Of a stretch of DNA of 9,587 nt, positions 1 to 5,420 are shown one piece after another. The notes below the pieces were generated by a model. It searched no databases, was not told the origin of the DNA, and saw only the letters and a list, made by a program, of their open reading frames with translations. Both the position numbers and the translations under genes were made by a program. The DNA lies in NCBI GenBank assembly GCA_017547065.1, contig JAFYRC010000259.1:1-9587 (forward strand), in the 5' to 3' direction. Numbering within the stretch: position 1 is the stretch's first letter; each line of letters opens with the position of its first letter. The stretch is from Tidjanibacter sp. Its GTDB lineage: Bacteria > Bacteroidota > Bacteroidia > Bacteroidales > Rikenellaceae.

Positions 1-20
1 ACGTAAAGTTTACCCCCTAT

Positions 21-55
21 TTTGTGGGGATTCTCACCTAAAATAGATACCTTTG
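21..55 (+). promoter_or_regulatory. Bacteroidota-type promoter ahead of the DUF1573-nfnAB operon
   Basis: A perfect TAnnTTTG -7 box (TACCTTTG, 48-55) is preceded by a TTTG -33 box at 21-24. The spacer is 23 nt, slightly longer than the roughly 19-21 nt usual for Bacteroidota primary-sigma promoters. Only six bases separate the -7 box from the ATG at 62, so transcription should begin at or within a few bases of the start codon. The box is seen directly; activity and start point are inferred. The run CCCC (14-17) with GGGG (25-28) overlaps the -33 box and could form a small inverted repeat, of unknown meaning. Confidence 0.6.
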
Positions 56-61
56 TGTGTT

Positions 62-1144
62 ATGCGAAGAGTAATTCTCGTGATTGTGACCCTCGTGTGG
101 GGATTGTCGATAGCGGCGCAGGAAGTTGGCCCAACCTCCACGCTCCTCTTTGAGCGTGTGGAGTGGGATTTCGGACGCATCGAGGAGAGTGCCGGCAAGG
201 TGAGCCACACCTTCACCTACACCAACACCTCCGACCACCCCATCTCCATCGAGAGAGTCTATTCTTCGTGCGGTTGCACCACAGGCAACTACTCACGAAG
301 GCCCCTCAAAACGGGCGAAAAGGGTGAGTTTACCGTCACCTTCGACCCCGAGGATAACCCCGGAAGGTTCGACAAGCGCATAACACTTGTATATGACAGC
401 GGAAACGGACGTACCGAACTACGCATCAAAGGCGTGGTGAAGGCGCGCAAGCGCTCCACTGAGGTCATCTACCCCCAAGCGCTGGGCGCAGGGGTGAGGG
501 CCGACGCCACCTATAAGGCCTTCGGTAATGTAGCGCAGGGCGGTAGTAGGAGTATGACCATTGCCCTGGTAAACACCTCCGACAAGGGTGTGAAGTTGGA
601 GCCCGAGTGGGAAGAAAACAGCGGTATGTTGGAGCTCTTCCTGCCCGACACACTCGCTCCGGGAGAGGTTGCGCTGGCCACAGCCACTTACCTCCTACCC
701 TCCGAGAGCACCCGCTACGGATTGTTGCGCGACAAGGTGTGGGTGGTGATTGACGGCACAAGAAGCAAGGAACAAATTGTCTGCACCGCCATTGGGGTAG
801 ATAATTTCGACAAGAACGCCACGGCCAAACCCCAAGCGGTGGTGTCACCTTCGTGGCACGACTTCGGTGAAGTGAAGGCCCCGAGCACCCAACGTTGCAC
901 GGTGAAGATTCACAACGAGGGACGCGCACCACTTGTAGTAAGGAACGTAACGCCCCGTGAGGGCACAACCATCTCCCTAGTCGAGGGTACTGAGATTGCT
1001 CCGGGGCAAACGGTACTGGTAGATATCACCTTTGATGTGCCCGCGGGCAGTTTCGACACCATCTTCGGCGGTGGAATGATTGTGCTGAACGATCCCCAGC
1101 GTCCTGCAAGGGAGTTGCGAGTGGGGGCAACGGTCAAAAACTGA
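62..1144 (+). CDS. Secreted DUF1573 domain protein (two domains)
   Basis: A 360-residue exported protein of unknown biochemical function. Residues 1-20 form a signal peptide (MRR followed by a hydrophobic core and an AAQ cleavage region). Residues about 29-125 are a DUF1573 domain, with the typical opening WDFGRI, an Ig/MSP-like beta pattern (FTYTNTSDHPISI) and the hallmark SSCGCT at 68-73. Residues about 264-358 form a second, diverged copy starting HDFGEV and lacking the cysteine motif; the middle is probably a further beta-sandwich. ATG at 62 was chosen over the upstream TTG at 53 because it gives a compact signal peptide and the TTG lies inside the -7 box. It leads a probable operon with nfnA (27-nt gap). 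In Bacteroidota such proteins are common periplasmic or surface proteins; the link to the redox genes is positional only. Confidence 0.85.
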   Translation: MRRVILVIVTLVWGLSIAAQEVGPTSTLLFERVEWDFGRIEESAGKVSHTFTYTNTSDHPISIERVYSSCGCTTGNYSRRPLKTGEKGEFTVTFDPEDNPGRFDKRITLVYDSGNGRTELRIKGVVKARKRSTEVIYPQALGAGVRADATYKAFGNVAQGGSRSMTIALVNTSDKGVKLEPEWEENSGMLELFLPDTLAPGEVALATATYLLPSESTRYGLLRDKVWVVIDGTRSKEQIVCTAIGVDNFDKNATAKPQAVVSPSWHDFGEVKAPSTQRCTVKIHNEGRAPLVVRNVTPREGTTISLVEGTEIAPGQTVLVDITFDVPAGSFDTIFGGGMIVLNDPQRPARELRVGATVKN

Positions 1145-1171
1145 AAATGAGAAACCGAAAACAGAGATATT

Positions 1172-2044
1172 ATGTATCAGATTTTACGAAAAGAGAAACT
1201 CGCGGAGAATATCTACCTGATGGATATCCACGCACCCAGGGTTGCTAAGTCGGCACACCCCGGACAATTCGTAATCATTAGGGCAACCAAGGAGGGTGAG
1301 CGCATTCCGCTGACCATCTCCGACTTCGACATCGAGCGCGGAAGCGTGCAGATTGTTGTGCAGACCCTTGGCGTGTCGACCCTGAAATTGTGTGAGATTG
1401 CCGAGGGCGATTATATTGAGGACTTTGCAGGTCCCCTCGGACGTCCATCCGACTTCGTGGAGGAGAACATCGACGAACTTAGGAATAAAAAACTGCTCTT
1501 CATTGCGGGCGGTGTGGGTACTGCCCCTGTTTACCCCCAGGTTAAGTGGTTGCACGAGCACGGCGTGGAGGCCGATGTGATTATTGGTGCCAAGACCAAA
1601 GACCTCCTCATTCTCACCGACGAGATGCGTGAGGTTGCCTCCAACCTCTACATCGCCACCGACGACGGCTCGGAGGGCTTCAAGGGCATGGTTACGGCCT
1701 GCTTGGAGGATCTCGTAAATGTGCAGGGCAAACACTACGATACGGTCATCACCATCGGCCCGATGATTATGATGAAATTTGTAGCCCTCACCACCAAGAA
1801 ACTCGGTATCCCCACCATCGCATCGCTCAACTCGCTGATGGTTGACGGCACGGGTATGTGTGGCGCGTGCAGGGTGAGCGTGGGAGGTAAGACCAAATTC
1901 ACTTGCGTAGACGGCCCCGAATTCGACGCCCACGAGGTGGACTTCGACGAGGCTATGCGCCGTAGTGGTCAGTACCGTAGCGAAGAACAGCGCCGCTTGG
2001 AGCGCTACAAAGACCACAAGTGTCGCATCGGATTGGATAAGTAG
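1172..2044 (+). CDS. nfnA: NfnA-type FAD/NAD-binding, [2Fe-2S] subunit of ferredoxin:NADP+ oxidoreductase
   Basis: A 290-residue cytoplasmic flavoprotein of the ferredoxin-NADP reductase superfamily (sulfide dehydrogenase/dihydroorotate dehydrogenase electron-transfer type). An N-terminal FAD-binding barrel carries HPGQFVIIR (29-37) and RIPLTISD (44-51). The NAD-binding half carries GGVGTAPVYP (113-122) and TIGPMIMM (194-201). The C-terminal iron-sulfur site is DGTGMCGAC (225-233) plus Cys245 in FTCVDGPEFD; Cys230, Cys233 and Cys245, probably with Asp225, would hold a [2Fe-2S] cluster, as known for NfnA. With the next gene it should form NfnAB, which couples NADH and reduced ferredoxin to NADP+ reduction by flavin-based electron bifurcation. 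A PyrK-like partner of dihydroorotate dehydrogenase is less likely because an NfnB homologue follows directly. Length is normal for the family. Confidence 0.88.
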   Translation: MYQILRKEKLAENIYLMDIHAPRVAKSAHPGQFVIIRATKEGERIPLTISDFDIERGSVQIVVQTLGVSTLKLCEIAEGDYIEDFAGPLGRPSDFVEENIDELRNKKLLFIAGGVGTAPVYPQVKWLHEHGVEADVIIGAKTKDLLILTDEMREVASNLYIATDDGSEGFKGMVTACLEDLVNVQGKHYDTVITIGPMIMMKFVALTTKKLGIPTIASLNSLMVDGTGMCGACRVSVGGKTKFTCVDGPEFDAHEVDFDEAMRRSGQYRSEEQRRLERYKDHKCRIGLDK

Positions 2045-2071
2045 CAACGAAAAACAAAGCATAAGAGATAT

Positions 2072-3463
2072 ATGGCAAACATCATATCACGCACTCCCGT
2101 AAGGGAGCAGGAACCCGCCACCAGGGCAGCAAACTTCGAAGAGGTTTGCTATGGTTTCAACCTCGAGGAGGCCCAGAGGGAGGCAAGTCGCTGTCTGCAC
2201 TGCCGCAACCCACGCTGTGTGAAGGCTTGTCCCGTGGGCGTTCAGATTCCCAACTTCATCGCCGCCATCGCCGAGGGCGACCTTGCAATGGCTGCAAACA
2301 TCATCGCCGAGGACTCACTGCTGCCTTCGATTTGCGGTAGAGTATGCCCCCAGGAGTGCCAGTGCGAGGGCTCGTGCATCGTTGGTATCAAGAATGAGCC
2401 CGTGGCTATCGGTAAGCTCGAGAGGTTTGTGGGCGACTGGCAGTTGGAGAATGGCTCCACCGAGAAGGTGGAGATTGAGCCCAATGGTAAGAAGGTGGCC
2501 GTTGTGGGTAGTGGTCCTGCGGGACTTGCCTGCGCCGCCGACCTGGCCAAGTGGGGCTATGAGGTTACCGTATTTGAGGCACTCCACCGCCTGGGTGGTG
2601 TGTTGAGCTACGGTATTCCCGAATTTCGCCTACCCAAGGAGCGCATCGTGGAGAGGGAGATTGCCAAGGTGGAGCGCCTGGGTGTGAAGTTTGAGAAGAA
2701 CACCATCGTGGGCCGCACCGTGACTATTGACTCCCTGCTTGACGAGGAGGGCTTCGACGCTGTGTTTGTGGGCTCGGGTGCAGGTCTGCCCAAGTTTATG
2801 GGCATTGAGGGCGAGAACCTCAATGGTGTGTTCTCGGCCAACGAGTTCCTCACCCGCATCAACCTTATGGGTGCCTACGCCCCCGAGAAGTTCGACACCC
2901 CCGTACGTAGGGGCGAGAAGGTGGCCGTAGTGGGCGGTGGTAACGTGGCCATGGACGCCGTGAGGTCGGCCAAGAGGCTCGGAGCCGAGGCCTACATCAT
3001 CTACCGTCGTTCGGAGGCTGAGCTTCCCGCACGTGTAGAGGAGGTACACCACGCCAAAGAGGAGGGCGTGCAGTTTGCAATGCTCACCAACCCCGTGGCC
3101 GTAGTGGGCGACGAGAACGGCTGGGTGAGGGCCCTCAAATGTGTGCGTATGGAGCTGGGCGAGCCCGACGAGAGCGGAAGGCGTTCACCCGTGGTTGTCG
3201 AAGGCTCGGAGTTTGAGCTGGAGTGCGACACCGTGATTATGGCTCTGGGCACCTCGCCTAACCCGCTGATTGCATCCACCACCAACGGCTTGGAGTGCAA
3301 CCGCAGGGGCTGCCTTGTTGCAACCGAAGAGGGCGCAACCACCAGGGAAGGTGTATTTGCAGGAGGCGACGCTGTGACCGGCGCAGCCACCGTAATTCTC
3401 GCAATGGGCGCAGGACGTAAGGCCGCCAAAGCCATTCACGAATACATCAGGTCCAACGACTAA
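2072..3463 (+). CDS. nfnB: NfnB-type large subunit (glutamate synthase small-subunit-like oxidoreductase)
   Basis: A 463-residue flavoprotein, usually auto-annotated as NADPH-dependent glutamate synthase. The N-terminal iron-sulfur domain has CLHCRNPRCVKAC (Cys41, 44, 49, 53) and a second group in CGRVCPQECQCEGSC (Cys88, 92, 96, 98, 102), enough for two [4Fe-4S] clusters. The FAD motif GSGPAGL is at 146-152, followed by HRLGGVLSYGIPEFRLPK (172-189), typical of the GltD/NfnB family. The NADP(H) motif GGGNVAMD is at 288-295 and the closing FAD segment GGDAVTGAATV at 431-441. No glutamine amidotransferase or FMN glutamate synthase domain is encoded nearby, and the NfnA gene sits 27 nt upstream, so an NfnAB or SudAB-like role is better supported than ammonia assimilation. 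Length and motif order are normal; nothing is missing. Confidence 0.88.
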   Translation: MANIISRTPVREQEPATRAANFEEVCYGFNLEEAQREASRCLHCRNPRCVKACPVGVQIPNFIAAIAEGDLAMAANIIAEDSLLPSICGRVCPQECQCEGSCIVGIKNEPVAIGKLERFVGDWQLENGSTEKVEIEPNGKKVAVVGSGPAGLACAADLAKWGYEVTVFEALHRLGGVLSYGIPEFRLPKERIVEREIAKVERLGVKFEKNTIVGRTVTIDSLLDEEGFDAVFVGSGAGLPKFMGIEGENLNGVFSANEFLTRINLMGAYAPEKFDTPVRRGEKVAVVGGGNVAMDAVRSAKRLGAEAYIIYRRSEAELPARVEEVHHAKEEGVQFAMLTNPVAVVGDENGWVRALKCVRMELGEPDESGRRSPVVVEGSEFELECDTVIMALGTSPNPLIASTTNGLECNRRGCLVATEEGATTREGVFAGGDAVTGAATVILAMGAGRKAAKAIHEYIRSND

Positions 3464-3481
3464 CGTCAAACGTCTAATGAG

Positions 3482-3500
3482 TCGGACACTCTGTGTCCGA
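3482..3500 (+). repeat. Perfect 8-bp stem-loop between nfnB and the YhcH-family gene
   Basis: TCGGACAC (3482-3489) and GTGTCCGA (3493-3500) pair perfectly around a TCT loop. The hairpin is followed by six A, not T, and there is no T tract on the minus side either, so it is not a classical intrinsic terminator. Just before it, AACGTC occurs twice (3462-3467, 3469-3474). It may reduce read-through, stabilise the 3' end of the nfnAB message, or serve as a protein site. I see no TAnnTTTG box in the 92-nt gap, so the two downstream genes may depend on read-through. Confidence 0.6.
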
Positions 3501-3555
3501 AAAAAGACAACAGCAAATAGCAAAAATACTATTAACTTATAATACAACAAGCACT

Positions 3556-4005
3556 ATGGTACTTTCGAATTTGAACAACCGCAAAGAGTTGGAGAAACTC
3601 AACCCCCTTTTCAAGACCCTCTTCGAGTATCTTGACACCCACAATATGGCAGAGCTGCCCCTGGGTCGCTACGACATCCTGGGCGACACCCTCTTCATCA
3701 ACAACGCTTGCCCCAAGGTGGGTACCATTGATGAGATGCCCTTGGAGGCTCACCGCAAATATATCGACGTGCAGGTGATTCTCGAAGGTCAGGAGACCAT
3801 GGGTTGGAAACCCCTGGAGGAGATTGAGCACTGGACTACCGAGTACAACGAGGTGAAGGACGTTATCTTCTCGGACGACAAACCCGACACCTACGTTACC
3901 CTCAAACCCGGTCAGTTGGTAATCTTCTGGCCCGAGGACGGTCACGCTCCCGGTATCGCCGACGCTCCCGTGAGGAAGTTCATCGCCAAAGTGTTGGCAC
4001 AGTAA
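3556..4005 (+). CDS. YhcH/YjgK/YiaL family protein (beta-galactosidase beta-subunit-like)
   Basis: A 149-residue cytosolic protein with the length and motifs of the DUF386/YhcH family, small metal-binding cupin-like proteins found in sugar catabolism loci (sialic acid, gulonate and galactoside systems). Seen motifs: GRYDILGDTLFINN (37-50), the family signature LEAHRKYIDVQ (63-73) with candidate metal ligands Glu64 and His66, and a second cluster FWPEDGHAPGI (124-134) with His130. The closing segment VRKFIAKVLA fits the family. ATG at 3556 was chosen over GTG at 3493, which lies inside the hairpin and would add 21 residues of low similarity to the family N-terminus. No sugar-catabolic gene is adjacent, so the substrate cannot be guessed. 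The next gene follows after 27 nt, suggesting co-transcription. Confidence 0.85.
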   Translation: MVLSNLNNRKELEKLNPLFKTLFEYLDTHNMAELPLGRYDILGDTLFINNACPKVGTIDEMPLEAHRKYIDVQVILEGQETMGWKPLEEIEHWTTEYNEVKDVIFSDDKPDTYVTLKPGQLVIFWPEDGHAPGIADAPVRKFIAKVLAQ

Positions 4006-4032
4006 TTGCCCACCCACAAGCAAAACACACAA

Positions 4033-4554
4033 ATGGCAATGAACGAAAAACTTGTTGCAATAGACCCCAAGGAGCTGACCGAAAATCCCTTTCGCCTGAT
4101 TGGTGATAGGTGGACGCTCATCACCGCCGGTAGCGAGGAGAGCTTCAACACCATGACCGCCAGCTGGGGAGGCTTCGGTGTGCTGTGGAACAAACCTGTG
4201 GTCTATGTTTTCATCCGCCCCCAGCGCCACACCTTGGGCTTTGTGCAGCGCAAGAGCCACTTTACCCTCTCCTTCTTCGGTGAGGAGCAGCGCCCCGCAC
4301 TCCAACTGCTCGGCTCACGCTCCGGACGTGACGGCGACAAGGTGGCTGAGTCGGGTCTCACACCCTGCTTTACGGAGTTGGGCAACCCCACCTTTGAGGA
4401 GGCCACACTCGTTATGGAGTGCCGCAAACTCTTCGACGGTACCTTCAAAGCGGAGGACTTTGTGATTGAGGCCTTGCGCGACACGGTTTACCCCAACGGC
4501 GACTTCCACCACGTTTTCGTGGGCGAGATTGTCGGCTGCTGGACCGAGAAGTAG
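4033..4554 (+). CDS. Flavin reductase-like FMN-binding split-barrel protein
   Basis: A 173-residue cytosolic protein of the flavin reductase (FlaRed/FMN-binding split barrel) family. Seen motifs are PFRLIGDRWTLITAG (19-33), the FMN-phosphate region SFNTMTASWGGFG (37-49), and VYVFIRPQRHT (57-67), which resembles the flavin-contact segment of anaerobe flavoredoxin-like proteins. The C-terminal GDFHHVFVGEIVGCW matches the closing strand of the family. Members reduce or bind FMN using NAD(P)H or another electron donor; the partner here is unknown. ATG at 4033 is preferred; TTG at 4006 would add nine low-complexity residues, and a second ATG two codons in (4039) is also possible. It is the last gene of the + block and is followed by a strong terminator. 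Confidence 0.82.
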   Translation: MAMNEKLVAIDPKELTENPFRLIGDRWTLITAGSEESFNTMTASWGGFGVLWNKPVVYVFIRPQRHTLGFVQRKSHFTLSFFGEEQRPALQLLGSRSGRDGDKVAESGLTPCFTELGNPTFEEATLVMECRKLFDGTFKAEDFVIEALRDTVYPNGDFHHVFVGEIVGCWTEK

Positions 4555-4568
4555 ACTCAGCGAACATA

Positions 4569-4611
4569 CACAAACAAAGGGCAAGCCAATGCGGCTTGCC
4601 CTTTGTTTGTG
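4569..4611 (+). terminator. Strong 19-bp terminator hairpin after the flavin reductase gene
   Basis: The arms 4569-4587 and 4593-4611 are perfect complements (19 bp) around the loop AATGC. The GC-rich upper stem (GGGCAAGCC) sits on an A/T-rich lower stem whose right arm reads CCCTTTGTTTGTG, the usual Bacteroidota arrangement in which the U-rich part belongs to the stem. It begins 14 nt after the stop codon. Being symmetrical, it could also block transcription from the other side. Confidence 0.88.
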
Positions 4612-4622
4612 ATATGGTATTC

Positions 4623-4639
4623 CCACAGCTACTCTGTGG
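4623..4639. repeat. Small stem-loop downstream of the terminator
   Basis: CCACAG (4623-4628) and CTGTGG (4634-4639) form a perfect 6-bp stem with the 5-nt loop CTACT. It lies between the + strand terminator and the minus-strand terminator. It has no T tract and no assigned role; it may be part of a back-up termination region. Confidence 0.45.
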
Positions 4640-4648
4640 CGTGATAAT

Positions 4649-4686
4649 GTAAAACAAAAAAAGGTAGGCGTTTCACAACGGCTACC
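4649..4686 (-). terminator. Intrinsic terminator on the minus strand
   Basis: Read on the minus strand, GGTAG (4682-4686) and CTACC (4663-4667) pair, continued after one mismatch by CGTT/AACG, with the tetraloop GTGA. The stem is followed directly by seven T and then GTTTT (4662 down to 4651). This is a textbook intrinsic terminator, but only for minus-strand transcription; on the + strand the hairpin is preceded by A and followed by no T run. No minus-strand coding gene lies upstream of it before the + gene starting at 4891, so its transcript is unexplained. Confidence 0.65.
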
Positions 4687-4850
4687 CTCTCAAAACTACT
4701 AACCCAAACTTAAATAAATGAAGAAACCTTGTAGTATTCAACTACGCCAATTATAGTGGCAAACTCCGTGCCATAGTTGTCGTCACATGATTTTATTTTT
4801 TCCACCCCAGCAAGAGCAGTTTTGCACCATTCTTGAAGGAGTGGGAGGTG
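4652..4850 (-). ncRNA. Candidate structured small RNA, minus strand (hypothetical)
   Basis: The roughly 200 nt leading into the minus-strand terminator contain no usable reading frame but several stems. Minus-strand CCACTCC (4838-4844) pairs with GGGGTGG (4802-4808), and inside it CAAGA (4832-4836) pairs with TCTTG (4811-4815). CAACTA (4774-4779) pairs with TAGTTG (4739-4744) and encloses two mutually exclusive hairpins. The first helix includes one G-U pair on the minus strand that would be an A-C mismatch on the + strand, which favours the minus strand. A weak -7-like box TAAATTAG (4857-4864) could start it, but no good -33 box is seen. It does not fold into a 6S RNA-like rod and lacks the signal recognition particle RNA tip motif. 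Family unknown. Confidence 0.33.
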
Positions 4851-4865
4851 TATTGTCTAATTTAA
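4833..4865 (+). promoter_or_regulatory. Weak candidate promoter for the PepSY-like gene
   Basis: TAATTTAA (4858-4865) matches six of eight positions of TAnnTTTG counting the free positions, with TTG at 4833-4835 and a 22-nt spacer. It would give a leader of about 15-20 nt before the ATG at 4891. It overlaps the minus-strand TAAATTAG box almost completely. The AT-rich run makes chance matches likely. Confidence 0.28.
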
Positions 4866-4890
4866 TTATTAACCAACAAAACAACACGCT

Positions 4891-5319
4891 ATGAAAAAAA
4901 TCATGTTAGCAGCCCTCGCAACCCTTGCGGTAGTGTTGGGTGTGGTGGCTGCCGAGATCACCACCAAGCAACTCCCACAGCCTGCCCAGGAGTTCATCAA
5001 GGAGTACTTCGCCAAGGACCAGGTGAAGAAGATTCGCATGCACCGCCACAACCACGGCGAGCACACCTACAACGTGCTCTTCACCGACGGTAGCAAGATC
5101 AACTTCAACTCCAAGGGCCAGTGGACCAAAATCAAGCTCCGCAACGACTCGATCCCTGTAGAGATCATTCCCGAGTACATCACCACCTACGTCTGGGAGC
5201 AGTACCCCAACGTAGTGATTATGAGCATCGAGCAGGAGGGTGAGGGCCACGAGGTGGAACTCTCGGACGGCACCGAGCTCACCTTCAACCCCAAGGGCAA
5301 CGTGGTGAAGATTGACTGA
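4891..5319 (+). CDS. Secreted PepSY-like domain protein with internal duplication
   Basis: A 142-residue exported protein. Residues 1-21 are a signal peptide (MKKIM, a hydrophobic core, then VVAAE around the cleavage site). The mature part is two copies of a PepSY-like (putative beta-lactamase-inhibitor-like) unit, about 28-82 and 88-142. The copies align clearly at VLFTDGSKINFNSKGQWTKI (62-81) against VELSDGTELTFNPKGNVVKI (122-141). Each unit has an amphipathic helix (PQPAQEFIKEYF; IPEYITTYVWEQY) followed by beta strands. The first copy carries a His-rich segment, HRHNHGEH (51-58), where the second has a Glu-rich one (EQEGEGHE). Such proteins are periplasmic in Bacteroidota and mostly uncharacterised. 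The gene appears monocistronic, with a long upstream gap and a terminator after it. The family call is confident; the function is unknown. Confidence 0.8.
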   Translation: MKKIMLAALATLAVVLGVVAAEITTKQLPQPAQEFIKEYFAKDQVKKIRMHRHNHGEHTYNVLFTDGSKINFNSKGQWTKIKLRNDSIPVEIIPEYITTYVWEQYPNVVIMSIEQEGEGHEVELSDGTELTFNPKGNVVKID

Positions 5320-5338
5320 ATGGCCTTCGGTTAACAAA

Positions 5339-5375
5339 AAGAAATCCGCACCACAAATTGTGGTGCGGATTTCTT
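5339..5375. terminator. Bidirectional terminator between the PepSY-like and PiT genes
   Basis: A perfect 17-bp stem (5339-5355 with 5359-5375) with a 3-nt loop AAT. On the + strand it ends in GATTTCTT; on the minus strand it ends in TTTCTT followed by TTTG. It lies between two convergent genes, 19 nt after the + stop and about 45 nt beyond the minus-strand stop, so it can serve both. Confidence 0.88.
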
Positions 5376-5405
5376 CACACATATATATATCGTACGCGCG
5401 CGTAC
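5376..5405. repeat. Alternating purine-pyrimidine tract with 14-nt palindrome
   Basis: Positions 5376-5390 alternate strictly pyrimidine-purine (CACACA then AT repeats). After one phase break, 5391-5405 alternate again and contain the perfect palindrome GTACGCGCGCGTAC (5392-5405). CG- and CA-alternating DNA is known to favour Z-DNA under negative supercoiling, and convergent gene ends accumulate positive supercoils during transcription, so the tract's state would depend on local topology. It lies in the 3' region of the PiT transcript. Function is unknown. Confidence 0.5.
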
Positions 5406-5420
5406 TACGCCATTCCTACT

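Noticed and set aside
1184..2062. A 292-codon open frame on the minus strand opposite nfnA
   Set aside because: Antisense shadow of a gene with intact FAD, NAD and iron-sulfur motifs; it has no promoter and no recognisable motif of its own.
2072..3463. Glutamate synthase small subunit (GltD) for ammonia assimilation
   Set aside because: No large glutamate synthase subunit is nearby and the partner gene is NfnA-like. The similarity to GltD reflects shared ancestry of the flavoprotein domain.
3532..4305. A 257-codon minus-strand open frame across the YhcH-family and flavin reductase genes
   Set aside because: It spans two well-supported + genes and the gap between them and has no domain signal.
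4691..4698. A perfect minus-strand TAnnTTTG box (TAGTTTTG)
   Set aside because: No -33 box at the right distance, and transcription would start inside the terminator hairpin, so it is probably chance.
4718..4756. A 12-residue + strand open frame (MKKPCSIQLRQL) after an A-rich leader
   Set aside because: Too short to support as a gene, with no promoter in place and overlapping the candidate RNA stems. A leader peptide cannot be excluded but nothing favours it.
4793..4801. T-rich run after the CAACTA/TAGTTG stem as a + strand terminator
   Set aside because: The T run starts about 12-14 nt after the stem, too far for an intrinsic terminator.
4652..4850. 6S RNA as identity of the candidate minus-strand RNA
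   Set aside because: The size fits, but the two ends do not pair into a long rod with a central bubble; the 5' part forms its own local hairpin.
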